Source: Pseudomonadales bacterium (lineage in GTDB: Bacteria; Pseudomonadota; Gammaproteobacteria; Pseudomonadales; JAHRWD01). Taken from it: 64,000 nucleotides of DNA. Positions 24,353-35,004 of the stretch are shown here, piece after piece (position 1 is the stretch's first letter; every line of letters begins with the position of its first letter). The DNA lies in NCBI GenBank assembly GCA_029210125.1, contig JARGPR010000003.1:248001-312000 (forward strand). Direction: 5' to 3'. Made by a program: the position numbers and the translations under genes. The notes beneath the pieces are model-generated. The model was not told the origin of the DNA. It did not search any database and saw only the letters and a program-made list of their open reading frames with translations.

Positions 24353-27301
24353 TTATAGGTGCTTTAATTCAAAGCCCAAATTCTCAAGCTCATCCGCCAT
24401 CGCCGCGTAGCTGACTACAGCAACACTTGCGGCTTCAGGTTTGAGATATTTAGCGCCAACGGCTTTAAGGTCTTCGATGGTAACTTTTAGGACACGATCG
24501 CGTATTTGATTTCGATGCGCCGGGGTGCGGCCGGCTAATTCAGCGTGAAATGCCTGTTTGGCTTCACCAGCTGGGGAGCCGGGTTTATCCATGCCGCCAA
24601 TGACCCCAAGTATAGCCTCTTCAACCTTGGAATCCTCATGGTTTTCGGTGGCCAGCCATTGAATCGACTGGTCAAAATCATCCATGGTTTCGGTCAAACG
24701 CGGGTCACGGTAGGAGAAAAACCGGAATACGCCGGAAGCAGAATCCTGTCCCGCGCCGCCGCCGTAGGCTCCGCCCTGTTCGCGAATGGCACGGTGAAGG
24801 AAGCCGTTGCGAAGGAAGTTGCCCAATACCATTAATGCTGCCGCATCGGGATGGGTTGAGGGTACGGTTTTATAGGCTTTTGCGCAGAAGTTAACCTGAC
24901 TGTTGCAGATCCAGGCCTCTTTTACCTGACGGTTCTCTTCAGGAAGTGCGATACCCGGTTGTGAAGTTTCTACCGTTGCAGGCCAGCCGTCGATCAGCTG
25001 TTGTTCAAGTTTGGACTGTTTGTCCGGCTCGCCTATTAACAGATATTGGCGGTTCGCAGCGATCACTTTTTGGTGAATCTGTTTCAGTGAATCGGCGAAA
25101 GCCTGTAGAGCTGTTTTATCGTCAAGGGTTTTATTGAGTGCCTTCAAAAACTGTATGCCCTGAAGACCACCACTGCGATGATTCAGCGCGGGCAGTCGCC
25201 CCATACCGCTGGCCGCCGCGGTCATCGCCAGGCTGTGGCCGCTACCAGTAATACTTTGTTCGCGATGTGCGCAGGTCTGGGCCATTAGCTCACGAATATA
25301 ACTCAGCTCATCAAACCGGGGGGTATCCATAATTTGCTTCATCAGCTCGCTAAAACCAACGTGATTGTGTTCCAGCGCTTTTCCGGAGAAGATCAGGTGG
25401 CCGGAGATATTCTCCGGGTCATCAATCGCGCCGCGAATGGTAGAGAATGCAGAAACCCCACCGCTCACTTCGGATTGTCGTGCCTGGGCATCGCGGTAGC
25501 TCAGTTCGCCAAACCCTAGTTCGGTCACAAAGCTGGTGTAATAGGGCAGCAATTGTAATAGCTCTGGCTCCAGTGCGGGTAATTCAAGAATAACCTGCTG
25601 ATAAACCAGACCATTGGTGCCCTGTCCGTAATAGGTAAAGGGGATCTTCGCATCCTGATGAATAGCGGGTACCGCGCTGGGTACTTTGATTTCTGCCGGT
25701 ACATCTTCAAGACCTACCTTCGGCAGGATCGATTCATCATCTTTGCTGTTTTGTCGCTCATTCAGGTCTTTGGTTTGCTGAATGATGTCAGCGGTCTGCT
25801 GTGCGGTAAGTCTGGATTTGATTTTAGCCAGTCGACGTACTTCATCGGCATTGCGGCGATCAGCCAAACCAGTGTCAGGTTTAAGGGTTAATCGAACCCG
25901 ATGGGGATTATCGAGCAGTTGTTTGCGCACCAGTTTTTGTACGAAATCAGGTTGTTTGATCTGCTCCCGCAGTTTTTCCAGTACCGGCTCCAGGTCTAGT
26001 AGCTCGATGGGATCGCCATAATGAACCGCTCCGCCGAGGCAACGCAGAATTAGCTGCAGCCCAAAGGGATAACCATCACCGCCGATTTCACGCTGTTGAA
26101 TTTCAAGCTGATGTAATACCGCATCGAGCTGTGACTGGGGTACGCCATTTTTCTCGACATCCTCGAGCACGCCCAGGATCAGTGCTTCAACATCATCGCT
26201 ACTGGCCACTTCGCTGCCTTCAACGCCGCACATAAAGACCAGCTCGCGGTTGGAATCTTCAACACCACAAAGAGGCGAAGGAGCGGTTCCGAGATCGGTA
26301 GTTTCCAGTGCATTGAGCAGTGGTGAGGCGCTGTTATCAAGTAACAGAGAGGATAATAAGCGGGCCTGAAAAAGGTCCTCAAGATCGGTGCTTTCGCCCA
26401 GCATCCAACCCAGCACGATGTGGGTTTTTTTATCGAGGGTTTCGCCCTTTGACTCGTCGATCGCTTCAACCGCGTAGCTGTTCTCTACCTTGATGGGTGC
26501 GAACAGGCGTTTTTCATCCTTCACTTCGATCCGTTTATCGGAGCGCTCAAAATGGCTTAGGGCTTTTTCATCAAAATAGCTGTGCAGCTCGGCCACCGGG
26601 ATATCCCCGTAGGTCATCAAGGTAGCGTTTGATGGGTGATAGTGGGTTTTGTAAAAGGCTTTAAGTTCGTCGTAGCTGAGGTCTGGAATCGCCTCTGGAT
26701 CGCCGCCACTATTAAAATGATAGGTGCTGCTGGGGTATAGCTGTTGGGTGAAGGTTTGCCACAAAATGCTGGTAACAGAACTCATCGCTCCCTTCATTTC
26801 ATTAAATACTACGCCTTTGTACACCAACTCTGATTCGGGGTTTTCAGGCTCAGCAAATTCTAGCCGGTGGCCCTCCTGTCTGAAATCAAGCTCATCGAGG
26901 TTGGAGAAAAATACCGCATCGAGATAAACATCAAGCAGATTAAAGTAATCTTTTCGGTTCTGGCTAGCGAAGGGGTAGGCTGTCCAGTCGCTGCTGGTAA
27001 AGGCGTTCATAAAGGTATTCAGTGAACGCCGAATCATCATAAAAAACGGGTCGCGAACCGGGAACCGCTTACTGCCGCACAGAGCGGTGTGTTCAAGAAT
27101 ATGGGCAACTCCGGTGGAATCCAGCGGTACTGTACGCAGGCCAACCAGAAACACATTTTCAGGATTATCCGCAGCCATATGGTAGTGCATGGCACCGGTT
27201 TTTTTGTGGCGATATTCCTGAACTTCGGTGTTAAGTGAGGCTATCTTCTGTGTACGTAGCAGTTCAAAGGCGGAATGAGTATTGGCCTGAGTTACCGACA
27301 T
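24353..27301 (-). CDS. M16C-family zinc metalloprotease (PreP/Cym1-like)
   Basis: A 982-residue insulinase-family peptidase. The inverted zinc motif HILEH lies near residue 67 within AHILEHTALCGSKRF, followed by NTFMNAFTSSDWTAYPF, the strongly conserved segment of presequence-protease relatives; the second zinc glutamate is expected about 75 residues on. The C-terminal half has the non-catalytic M16C partner domains including GGAYGGGAG. Bacterial members degrade short peptides; substrates here are unknown. No signal peptide is evident. It precedes cysD on the same strand and lies just after rsxE. Confidence 0.93.
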   Translation of the reverse strand: MSVTQANTHSAFELLRTQKIASLNTEVQEYRHKKTGAMHYHMAADNPENVFLVGLRTVPLDSTGVAHILEHTALCGSKRFPVRDPFFMMIRRSLNTFMNAFTSSDWTAYPFASQNRKDYFNLLDVYLDAVFFSNLDELDFRQEGHRLEFAEPENPESELVYKGVVFNEMKGAMSSVTSILWQTFTQQLYPSSTYHFNSGGDPEAIPDLSYDELKAFYKTHYHPSNATLMTYGDIPVAELHSYFDEKALSHFERSDKRIEVKDEKRLFAPIKVENSYAVEAIDESKGETLDKKTHIVLGWMLGESTDLEDLFQARLLSSLLLDNSASPLLNALETTDLGTAPSPLCGVEDSNRELVFMCGVEGSEVASSDDVEALILGVLEDVEKNGVPQSQLDAVLHQLEIQQREIGGDGYPFGLQLILRCLGGAVHYGDPIELLDLEPVLEKLREQIKQPDFVQKLVRKQLLDNPHRVRLTLKPDTGLADRRNADEVRRLAKIKSRLTAQQTADIIQQTKDLNERQNSKDDESILPKVGLEDVPAEIKVPSAVPAIHQDAKIPFTYYGQGTNGLVYQQVILELPALEPELLQLLPYYTSFVTELGFGELSYRDAQARQSEVSGGVSAFSTIRGAIDDPENISGHLIFSGKALEHNHVGFSELMKQIMDTPRFDELSYIRELMAQTCAHREQSITGSGHSLAMTAAASGMGRLPALNHRSGGLQGIQFLKALNKTLDDKTALQAFADSLKQIHQKVIAANRQYLLIGEPDKQSKLEQQLIDGWPATVETSQPGIALPEENRQVKEAWICNSQVNFCAKAYKTVPSTHPDAAALMVLGNFLRNGFLHRAIREQGGAYGGGAGQDSASGVFRFFSYRDPRLTETMDDFDQSIQWLATENHEDSKVEEAILGVIGGMDKPGSPAGEAKQAFHAELAGRTPAHRNQIRDRVLKVTIEDLKAVGAKYLKPEAASVAVVSYAAMADELENLGFELKHL

Positions 27302-27343
27302 AATGATTTTCCAGTTAGTTTTTGGTGGTTCAGTTTGAACAAC

Positions 27344-28114
27344 CTAGCTGATGTTTCCTGTGACCCGAACCCGTTTGCTGCCTGCAACCGGTACATCTTC
27401 CCGAGCCGCTTTACGCTGCGCTCGATTATCATCAATGTTGTTTTTAAGTGCTATGAGTAAGCCTAGCCCGATAAATGCACCGGGGGGTAATATCGCCAGC
27501 AGGAATCCACTGTAATCGCTGATGATTATAATCTCCCAGTTTGCCGCAAAGGGTAGTAGCAGCTCCATATTTGCAAACAGCGTGCCCAGGCCTAATATCT
27601 CCCGAATCACACCGAGAGCAACCAGTACCAGTGCAAAACCAGCACCCATCATAAAACCATCCAGTGCCGCGACCAGCGGAAGGTTTTTAGAGGCGAATGC
27701 ATCCGCGCGGCCCAGAATAATGCAGTTGGTCACGATTAGCGGAATGAAGATGCCGAGTATCTGGTACAGCTCGTAGGCAAAGGCCTGCATCAACAATTCA
27801 ACACAGGTGGTGAGTGCAGCAATAATCATCACAAAAACCGGCAGTCGGATCGTGTCGTTGACCTGATGGCGGATCAGCGAAACGATCAGATTTGAGCTTG
27901 TGAGAACCAGCATGGTGGCCAGTCCTAACCCCAGTGCATTGACGACTGTTCCACTGACCGCCAGTAGCGGGCATAAACCCAGTAGTTGCGCCAACGCGGC
28001 GTTTTTTGTCCAGAGGCCATCAGAGCTGATTTTTTTGTAGTCGATAGCGGGTTTGTCAGAGATATCGAGTAGCTCTAATGTTTCGCTGTTGGTGCTTTCT
28101 GCGGTTGTTGCCAT
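27344..28114 (-). CDS. rsxE: Electron transport complex subunit RsxE/RnfE
   Basis: Membrane subunit of the Rnf/Rsx complex, which couples ferredoxin:NAD electron transfer to ion transport, or keeps SoxR reduced. Six or so helices in 256 residues with the paired-repeat features shared with Rnf[19 protein letters not shown], and [17 protein letters not shown] in the middle. The C-terminus is hydrophilic. It is the last gene of the operon and starts one base after the rsxG stop. Confidence 0.95.
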   Translation of the reverse strand: MATTAESTNSETLELLDISDKPAIDYKKISSDGLWTKNAALAQLLGLCPLLAVSGTVVNALGLGLATMLVLTSSNLIVSLIRHQVNDTIRLPVFVMIIAALTTCVELLMQAFAYELYQILGIFIPLIVTNCIILGRADAFASKNLPLVAALDGFMMGAGFALVLVALGVIREILGLGTLFANMELLLPFAANWEIIIISDYSGFLLAILPPGAFIGLGLLIALKNNIDDNRAQRKAAREDVPVAGSKRVRVTGNIS

Positions 28115-28115
28115 A

Positions 28116-28781
28116 TTAGTCTCCAGCCTGTTCAGTGGTGGTAGGAGTGAGGACGGTTTTTGTAGCTAGAAGCTCTTTATGCTCAGAAAAATAGATCAGT
28201 GCTTTTCGTACCGCTTTAACAATGGCTCGTGGTGTGATGGTGGCCCCTGTCAATTGGTCAAATTCGCCGCCATCTTTTTTTACATGCCAGCCATCCAGTG
28301 GAGGCAGCTGCAAAGATTTTCCATCAAAGCCCAATAGCCAGTCAGATTTGTTTAGATCAATCTTGTCACCCAAACCGGGGGTTTCGCGGTGGGATAGGAT
28401 CCGCACTCCTGCCAACCTGCCATCTTGATGGATGCCGACAATCAGGCTGATTTTGCCGTTATAACCTTCGGTTGAAAGCACCGGTAAAATTATCCCAACC
28501 ACCTCGCCATTTTTGCGAGCGATATAGGCTAAATCAGTGCTGCCATCCGCCAACAGCTCTTTTGAGCTGATTGGTACGGTATCTTCTAACAGGATATTGT
28601 CCATTGCCTGCTCGGGGATCAGCTCGAACAAGGCTTTCTCTTTTACGCGGCGTTGCTGCTCAATAATTCGGTCTTCACTGACGGTAAATGTCAGCACCAC
28701 CAGGCCGGTGGTTACGATAGCAAACAGCCCCAACAAAAAACCGTTGCGGCTAATCGGTTTGATTAGTTGCTCGTTACTCAT
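28116..28781 (-). CDS. rsxG: Electron transport complex subunit RsxG/RnfG
   Basis: Membrane-anchored flavoprotein subunit of the Rnf complex, 221 residues with one N-terminal helix (about 13-33). The covalent-FMN site is visible as [17 protein letters not shown] near residue 175, where the second threonine carries FMN. The domain also contains [12 protein letters not shown]. It overlaps rsxD by four bases. Confidence 0.94.
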   Translation of the reverse strand: MSNEQLIKPISRNGFLLGLFAIVTTGLVVLTFTVSEDRIIEQQRRVKEKALFELIPEQAMDNILLEDTVPISSKELLADGSTDLAYIARKNGEVVGIILPVLSTEGYNGKISLIVGIHQDGRLAGVRILSHRETPGLGDKIDLNKSDWLLGFDGKSLQLPPLDGWHVKKDGGEFDQLTGATITPRAIVKAVRKALIYFSEHKELLATKTVLTPTTTEQAGD

Positions 28782-29842
28782 GAATCACCTGATCGGTCGC
28801 TGTCCGAATTGTGGCCCGAGTTGTGGCCATAAGTTCGCGGCTGAACATAATAGTCGATCAGAGGTGCACAGAAGTTCAATAATAGAACCGCAAAGGCTGC
28901 CGCATCCGGATAGCTTCCCCAAACCCGAATCACATAAATCAACACACCAATTCCGGCGCCATAGATCAATCGTCCACGGTTACTGGTTGCGGCCGTGACC
29001 GGGTCGGTAGCGATAAAAAATGCGCACAACATAGTTGCGCCGCTAAGCAGATGAAACAGTGGTGAACCGTGACCTTCGGAGCCAGAACCGCCCCAGAATA
29101 TGATCGACATTACTGTTAACGAGCCGAGCATCGCTACTGGAATCTGCCAGTAGATAATTTTGCGAAACAGCAGGAATAACCCACCGATCAAGAAGCCAAT
29201 ATTGACCCACTCCCACCCTACTCCGGCGAATCGACCAAAGGCAGAGCCGGGCTGCCAAATTTCAGTGATGGTGAGGCCGGGTCTTTGTTTGAGCTGATCC
29301 AGTGGTGTGGCCTGGGTCACGATATCTACGCTGGCATTGCCAAGAAGTGGGAAGATGCTTTTTAAACTATCAATAAATCCGGGGGGGATCGCGCCCTCAA
29401 CACCACGAGCCGGAAGCCAGCTCGACATCTGTACGGGGAACGAAATCAGCAATACTACGTAGCCGACAGCCGCAGGGTTAAAGGGGTTACTGCCTAAACC
29501 GCCGTACAGATGTTTGGCGACAATAATGGCGAAACCAACACCCACCAGCGTTAGCCACCAGGGGGCGAGGGGCGGTAGAGCAAGCCCAAGCAATGTTGCG
29601 GTTACCAGTGCGCTGTAATCGTTGAGGTAATAACCCAGCGGACGTTTACGGATTTTGACGACTATTGCTTCGCAGCCCAGCGCCACGATCCATGCCCAGA
29701 CCAGGTTGATCAGCACGCCCCACCCAAAAAACCAGCTCAGCGCGGCCAAACCTGGCAAGGTTGCAACTATCACCATCTTCATCACATGGCTGGTATCGCT
29801 GCGGTCATGGAGGTGGGGGGATGTGACCTTTGCCAGTTTCAT
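28778..29842 (-). CDS. rsxD: Electron transport complex subunit RsxD/RnfD
   Basis: Polytopic membrane subunit (354 residues, about nine or ten helices). The FMN attachment motif appears as LLSGATMLCAFFIATDPV in the C-terminal half. The loop GGLGSNPFNPAAVGYV is typical of RnfD/NqrB. The start overlaps the rsxC stop by four bases. The C-terminal tail is unusually polar and repetitive in asparagine, glycine, histidine and serine after the last helix. Confidence 0.94.
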   Translation of the reverse strand: MKLAKVTSPHLHDRSDTSHVMKMVIVATLPGLAALSWFFGWGVLINLVWAWIVALGCEAIVVKIRKRPLGYYLNDYSALVTATLLGLALPPLAPWWLTLVGVGFAIIVAKHLYGGLGSNPFNPAAVGYVVLLISFPVQMSSWLPARGVEGAIPPGFIDSLKSIFPLLGNASVDIVTQATPLDQLKQRPGLTITEIWQPGSAFGRFAGVGWEWVNIGFLIGGLFLLFRKIIYWQIPVAMLGSLTVMSIIFWGGSGSEGHGSPLFHLLSGATMLCAFFIATDPVTAATSNRGRLIYGAGIGVLIYVIRVWGSYPDAAAFAVLLLNFCAPLIDYYVQPRTYGHNSGHNSDSDRSGDS

Positions 29843-31494
29843 GATGATTCCTGTTGTTGGGTCTTGGCTGCGGCATCTGCTTTCGCTTTCTTTTTCGCCT
29901 CTACACGCGCCAGTGCTGCCGCCACCACATCCTCTTTATCGGACGGGGGTTTTGCGTCGCTAGAATCTTTTGTCGCCCCGCCCTCTTTGGCTTCAAGCGC
30001 AGCAGCGGCTTTTTTGGCGGCCTGTGCTTTGGCAGCTGCTTCGGCGCGGGCTTTACGTTTGGCGTCTTTTTCAGCCTTCTCTTTCGCCAGTCGCTCCTCC
30101 CTGAATTCAAAACGATCCCGGGCATGGTCGGACTGAATGAGGTCAGCGCGGCGCTGGGCAAGCTCACCTTTGGTGGCTCGGTAGTACTGCACCAGAGGGA
30201 TATGGCTGGGGCACACATAAGAGCACGCGCCACATTCAATACAGTCCGCTACATTATATTGTTCGGCTTTGTCGAGTTCGCCGCCCATTGAAAACCAGAG
30301 CAGTTGCTGAGGCAACAGGCTGGCAGGACAGGCTTCCGCACAGGCACCGCAGCGGATACAGGGCATTGCGGGGGGCTGTTCCGGGTATTCGGTATTGGTT
30401 GCGGCCAACAGGCAGTTGGTCGTTTTGACGACCGGTAGCGCGGTTGAATCCAGTGCAAAACCCATCATTGGACCACCCATGATCAGTCGCGACAACTGTT
30501 GGTTGTCGATCCCGGCGAGCTCTAATAAATGCTCAATAGGAGTGCCCAGCAGTGTTTCGTAATTGCCGGGTTTATTGAGCGCTTCGCCAGTCAGTGTAAC
30601 GATACGTGAAATCAGTGGTTCGCCATGGTTAATAGCGCGGTGAATGGCATAGGTGGTGGCGGTATTTTGAACCACGATACCGACATGCAATGGCGGTTTA
30701 CCCGAGGGTACTTCTTTGCCCGTCAGGTTTTGAATCAGCTGTTTTTCACCACCAGAGGGGTAGCGGGTCGGGATGACCACAATTTCAATGTTGTGTGGTT
30801 GCGAATTGTGGGATTCCGATAGCGCCTCAACGGCCCGTCGCATCGCAGCTATGGCGTCGGGTTTGTTATCTTCAATGGCAATCAGGGTTTCACGGGTTTG
30901 CAAAATGTGGTTCAGGATCAAAGCACCCTCAATCACCCCGGCAGCACGTTCCCGCATCAGCATATCATCGGCGGTGATATAGGGTTCGCATTCCACTGCA
31001 TTGATAATCAGGCTTTCGATCTTACTATCCGCAGGTGGACTGAGTTTGACCGAGGTCGGGAACCCCGCGCCTCCCATTCCAGTTATCCCAGATTGGCGAA
31101 TTTTATCCACTAATTCGGCGGGTTTCGCGGCACTATAGTCAGCAATCGGCTGTGCTTCACACCAGCTATCTTCGCCGTCGGGTTGCAGCACAATACACAA
31201 GCTCGCTAGCCCAGACGGGTGTGGGATTTCATGGTCAGCGATTTCGGCGATAGCACCGGAGGTTGGTGCGTGAATAGAAGCACTGACAAAACCCTGAGGT
31301 TGCGCCAGGCATTGCCCTTTTTTAACCTGGTCACCGACGTTAACTATGGCTTTTGCTGGGGCGCCGATATGCTGTTGTAATGGCAATATTAATCTTTTCG
31401 GCAGCGGTACAGATTGAATGGGCAGATTCAACGACTGCAATTTGTTCTCGGGCGGATGAATGCCGCCGGGAAATGAAAACAGTTTACGGTTCAC
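29839..31494 (-). CDS. rsxC: Electron transport complex subunit RsxC/RnfC
   Basis: NADH- and iron-sulfur-binding peripheral subunit. The N-terminal part has GGIHPPE and the glycine-rich [16 protein letters not shown] loop; the two 4Fe-4S sites are [12 protein letters not shown] and [12 protein letters not shown] near residues 375 and 415. The tail beyond about 455 is a long alanine/lysine-rich helix as in enterobacterial RsxC, but shorter (551 residues in total). Starts overlap upstream and downstream genes by four bases each. Confidence 0.95.
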   Translation of the reverse strand: MNRKLFSFPGGIHPPENKLQSLNLPIQSVPLPKRLILPLQQHIGAPAKAIVNVGDQVKKGQCLAQPQGFVSASIHAPTSGAIAEIADHEIPHPSGLASLCIVLQPDGEDSWCEAQPIADYSAAKPAELVDKIRQSGITGMGGAGFPTSVKLSPPADSKIESLIINAVECEPYITADDMLMRERAAGVIEGALILNHILQTRETLIAIEDNKPDAIAAMRRAVEALSESHNSQPHNIEIVVIPTRYPSGGEKQLIQNLTGKEVPSGKPPLHVGIVVQNTATTYAIHRAINHGEPLISRIVTLTGEALNKPGNYETLLGTPIEHLLELAGIDNQQLSRLIMGGPMMGFALDSTALPVVKTTNCLLAATNTEYPEQPPAMPCIRCGACAEACPASLLPQQLLWFSMGGELDKAEQYNVADCIECGACSYVCPSHIPLVQYYRATKGELAQRRADLIQSDHARDRFEFREERLAKEKAEKDAKRKARAEAAAKAQAAKKAAAALEAKEGGATKDSSDAKPPSDKEDVVAAALARVEAKKKAKADAAAKTQQQESS

Positions 31495-32084
31495 GACAAT
31501 ACCTCGGCGCGATGGGGCTGGTGCGAAGTGGCTATCAGCTCAACCGAAGGTTTGGGTCGCTCCCAGTGCCAGTTTTGAGGGGTCGTTTCAACGGGCAACA
31601 TATCAATACAGTCCACCGGGCAAGGCTCTACGCAAAGATCACAGCCGGTGCATTCATCCACAATTACGGTATGCATCTGTTTGGCGGCACCAAGGATGGC
31701 ATCCACCGGGCAGGCCTGAATACACTTGGTACAGCCGATACACTCGGGTTCACGGATGTAGGCGACCATTTTGACCTCCTTCTCTTCACCGTGCTCCGCA
31801 TCTAAAGGCAAGACCTCGCGCCCTAGCAGATTGGCTAGTTCCTCAATGGTGGCTTCGCCGCCGGGGGGACATTTGTTGATGTCTTCGCCATTGGCAATCG
31901 CTTCGGCGTAGGGTCGGCAGCCAGGGTGACCACATTGACCGCATTGGGTTTGGGGCAGATGGGCATTGATTTGATCAACAATCGGGTCGCCGTCGACATG
32001 GAAGCGAATCGATGCGTAACCCAAAATCGCACCAAAAAGCAGAGCCAACAAAGGTAGAGCGAGTATAGCGAGAAGAATCGTCAT
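31491..32084 (-). CDS. rsxB: Electron transport complex subunit RsxB/RnfB
   Basis: Ferredoxin-like subunit with one N-terminal membrane helix. Iron-sulfur ligands are visible: the CGQCGHPGC cluster domain near residue 47 and two 4Fe-4S motifs, [12 protein letters not shown] and [12 protein letters not shown]. Length 197 is normal. It follows rsxA by 18 bases and overlaps rsxC by four bases, confirming a single operon rsxABCDGE on the minus strand. Confidence 0.96.
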   Translation of the reverse strand: MTILLAILALPLLALLFGAILGYASIRFHVDGDPIVDQINAHLPQTQCGQCGHPGCRPYAEAIANGEDINKCPPGGEATIEELANLLGREVLPLDAEHGEEKEVKMVAYIREPECIGCTKCIQACPVDAILGAAKQMHTVIVDECTGCDLCVEPCPVDCIDMLPVETTPQNWHWERPKPSVELIATSHQPHRAEVLS

Positions 32085-32102
32085 GGTTGGTTCAAAGGGT
32101 TC

Positions 32103-32684
32103 CTATATTTGAACCAGGCCGGTAAAACCCATAAAGGCCAATGACATCAGCCCTGCTGTGATCAGGCTGATGGCTGAACCCTGGAATGGTTTTGGCACAT
32201 CGGCAATCGCGATACGCTCACGCATTGCAGCAAACAGAATCAGCACAAGCGAAAATCCCACAGCAGCACCGAAACCATAGAGTAGCGATTCAAAAAAATT
32301 GTTCTGCTTATTGGTATTCAGCAGTGCAACGCCCAGTACCGCACAGTTGGTGGTGATCAGTGGCAGAAAGATACCCAAAACCCGGTGCAATAGAGGGCTG
32401 GTTTTTTTGACCGCCATTTCGGTGAACTGTACGACCACCGCAATTACGAGAATAAAGGCCAGGGTCCGCAGGTATTCAACCCCCAGAGGCTCAAGCAGGT
32501 AAGTGAAAATCAAGTAACTGGAGACGGAGGAAAGAGTCAGTACAAAGGTCGTGGCTGCGGCCATGCCGATGGCGGACTCAAGCTTGTTGGAAACACCCAT
32601 GAAGGGGCACAGGCCCAGAAACTGGACCAGTACAAAGTTGTTTACCAATATAGCGCTGATCAGGATCAGCATAAATTCTGTCAT
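32103..32684 (-). CDS. rsxA: Electron transport complex subunit RsxA/RnfA
   Basis: Six-helix membrane subunit of 193 residues, first gene of the rsx operon. It has [20 protein letters not shown] at the start and [17 protein letters not shown] in the middle; the cysteines of the two LCP/NC motifs are thought to hold the membrane 2Fe-2S centre shared with RnfE. Start ATG agrees with family length. Upstream 170 bases to metG hold no gene. Confidence 0.96.
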   Translation of the reverse strand: MTEFMLILISAILVNNFVLVQFLGLCPFMGVSNKLESAIGMAAATTFVLTLSSVSSYLIFTYLLEPLGVEYLRTLAFILVIAVVVQFTEMAVKKTSPLLHRVLGIFLPLITTNCAVLGVALLNTNKQNNFFESLLYGFGAAVGFSLVLILFAAMRERIAIADVPKPFQGSAISLITAGLMSLAFMGFTGLVQI

Positions 32685-32854
32685 GTTTCTGGTCGTATTT
32701 AAGCCAGTGGGTCAGGCTTTGATTGTAGTTTGTTTTGAGGCAGCGAGTAGCCGCCTATTATCCAAGAGGCTTATATTCCGAACAAGCAATAAAATCACAC
32801 ATCTAAATTTCGAATAGTTATATGTGGCGATTTTTTTATGCGCTTTGGTAGACT

Positions 32855-34897
32855 CTACTTTATACGCATACCCGGCACCGCTCCCTCATCGGGGCTGAGT
32901 AACCAGATCTCTTTGCCACCGGGGCCAGCGGCCAGTACCATTCCTTCGGATACACCAAACTTCATTTTTCGAGGCTTGAGGTTGGCGACCATTACGGTGT
33001 GTCGGCCGACCAGATCTTCTGGTTGGTAGGATGCTTTGATACCGGCGAACACGGTTCTGGTTTCACCACCAAGATCCAGCGTTAGTTTCAGTAATCGATC
33101 CGCACCTTCGAGATGTTCAGCGTTTACAATTTTTGCGACCCGCAGATCAACCTTAATAAAGTCGTCGAACTCAATTTCATCGGCGATCGGATCGTTCTGT
33201 AGCGGCCCTTTTTTAGCGGTAGGCTCTGCAGTGGGCTGAGCCGGCGCAGATTGCACCGAGGCTTCAACCATCGCTTCAATCTTGTCGGTTTCAATGCGGG
33301 TGATCATCGGTTTGAATGCATTAATCTGATGATTCAGTAGTGGCTGGGTAATCGAACCCCAGGTCATCGGTTCAATATTTAAAAACTGCTCAGCCTGCTT
33401 TGCCAGATCCGGCAATACTGGTTTCAGATAACCAATCAGCAGTTTAAACAGGTTGATCCCCACCGAACACACCGCCTGCACTTCCGCCAGCTGGGATTCA
33501 TCCTTGGCCATAATCCAGGGCTTTTTCTCATCGATATAGCGGTTGGCGCTGTCCGCTAGCGCCATGATCTCCCGGATTGCCTTACCAAATTCGCGGCCCT
33601 CGTAAAGCTCGGAGATGCTATCGGAGCTAGCGGCAAACTTTGCCAGCAGTTCAGGCTCCGCACATTGGGCGGCTAAACGGTTATCGAATTTTTTGCGGAT
33701 AAAACCGGCACAGCGGCTGGCGATATTGACCAGCTTTCCAACTACATCGGAGTTTACCCGCTGGGCAAAGTCCTCAAGGTTGAGGTCAAAATCATCAATG
33801 CCTGGTCCAAGCTTGGCAGCAAAATAGTAGCGCAGATATTCCGGGTTAAGATATTCGAGATAGGTTTTGGCCATGATAAAGGTGCCGCGGGACTTCGACA
33901 TCTTTTGGCCGTTTACGGTTACAAAGCCGTGTACATTGACTGCAGTTGGGGTTCGGAACCCAGCGGTACTCAGCATGGCAGGCCAGAACAGTGCGTGGAA
34001 ATTGACAATATCTTTGCCGATGAAGTGATAAACCTCGGCTTCGGAATCCGGTTTCCAATAGTCGTCAAATTCAAGCCCGTTGGTACGATCACAGAGATTT
34101 TTAAAACTGGCCAGGTAGCCAATCGGTGCGTCCATCCAGACGTAGAAATACTTATCGTCGGTGCCAGGAATTTTAAAACCAAAGTAGGGTGCATCACGGC
34201 TGATATCCCATTCCTGCAATCCCTGGTCGAGCCACTCCTGTAATTTATTGGCAACCCCATCGTGAACTACACCGCTGCGGGTCCATTCACGTAACATTTG
34301 CTCAAAATCAGGTAGCTTGAAGAAGTAGTGGGCAGATTGCTTCTCTATCGGTGTAGCGCCGGAAATGGCAGAAACCGGGTTGATCAGCTCCGAAGGGGTA
34401 TAGATGCCACCGCAGAGTTCACAGTTATCGCCATATTGGTCTTCAGCTTTGCAGCGTGGGCAGGTGCCTTTGATAAATCGATCTGCCAGGAACAGCTCTT
34501 TTTTTGGATCATAAAGCTGGGTGATCTCCCGAACTGCGATATGGCCGGCATCGACACATCTTTGATAGATCAGCTCGGAGAAATAACGGTTCTCCTCCGA
34601 GTGGGTTGAATAGTAGTTATCAAACTCAATCAAAAACCCGCTGAAGTCCTGTTGGTGATCCTGGCTGATCTGCTCAATCAGCTGCTCGGCGGTTATCCCC
34701 TGCTCCTCTGCTTTCAACATGATAGCCGTGCCGTGGGCATCGTCGGCACATACATAGGTACAGTTACGCTCGGACATTTTTTGAAAGCGCACCCAGATAT
34801 CGGTCTGGATATGCTCAAGCATGTGGCCTAAATGGATCGGTCCGTTTGCGGTTGGCAGTGCACTGGTAACCAGCATTTTGCGTTGTTGTGTTGTCAT
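32855..34897 (-). CDS. metG: Methionyl-tRNA synthetase
   Basis: Charges tRNA-Met. From this ATG the protein is 680 residues and begins [15 protein letters not shown], matching the family N-terminus; a longer frame from 34942 has no supporting ribosome site. Features in order: [10 protein letters not shown] (HIGH-type motif), a zinc knuckle with four cysteines ([17 protein letters not shown]), KMSKSRGTF, and after a linker rich in alanine and proline the C-terminal tRNA-binding (EMAP-like) domain from about residue 585. It is the MetG1 type with the dimerising C-terminal domain. Confidence 0.97.
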   Translation of the reverse strand: MTTQQRKMLVTSALPTANGPIHLGHMLEHIQTDIWVRFQKMSERNCTYVCADDAHGTAIMLKAEEQGITAEQLIEQISQDHQQDFSGFLIEFDNYYSTHSEENRYFSELIYQRCVDAGHIAVREITQLYDPKKELFLADRFIKGTCPRCKAEDQYGDNCELCGGIYTPSELINPVSAISGATPIEKQSAHYFFKLPDFEQMLREWTRSGVVHDGVANKLQEWLDQGLQEWDISRDAPYFGFKIPGTDDKYFYVWMDAPIGYLASFKNLCDRTNGLEFDDYWKPDSEAEVYHFIGKDIVNFHALFWPAMLSTAGFRTPTAVNVHGFVTVNGQKMSKSRGTFIMAKTYLEYLNPEYLRYYFAAKLGPGIDDFDLNLEDFAQRVNSDVVGKLVNIASRCAGFIRKKFDNRLAAQCAEPELLAKFAASSDSISELYEGREFGKAIREIMALADSANRYIDEKKPWIMAKDESQLAEVQAVCSVGINLFKLLIGYLKPVLPDLAKQAEQFLNIEPMTWGSITQPLLNHQINAFKPMITRIETDKIEAMVEASVQSAPAQPTAEPTAKKGPLQNDPIADEIEFDDFIKVDLRVAKIVNAEHLEGADRLLKLTLDLGGETRTVFAGIKASYQPEDLVGRHTVMVANLKPRKMKFGVSEGMVLAAGPGGKEIWLLSPDEGAVPGMRIK

Positions 34898-35004
34898 GTC
34901 AGAGGATACTTGGGATTGTTTTTTGGTTTTCAGGCATGGCAATAATTAGCATCTATACTGAAATAGTTTCATGGAAGAACCCATTTATTTTGCAGGGATC
35001 CTGA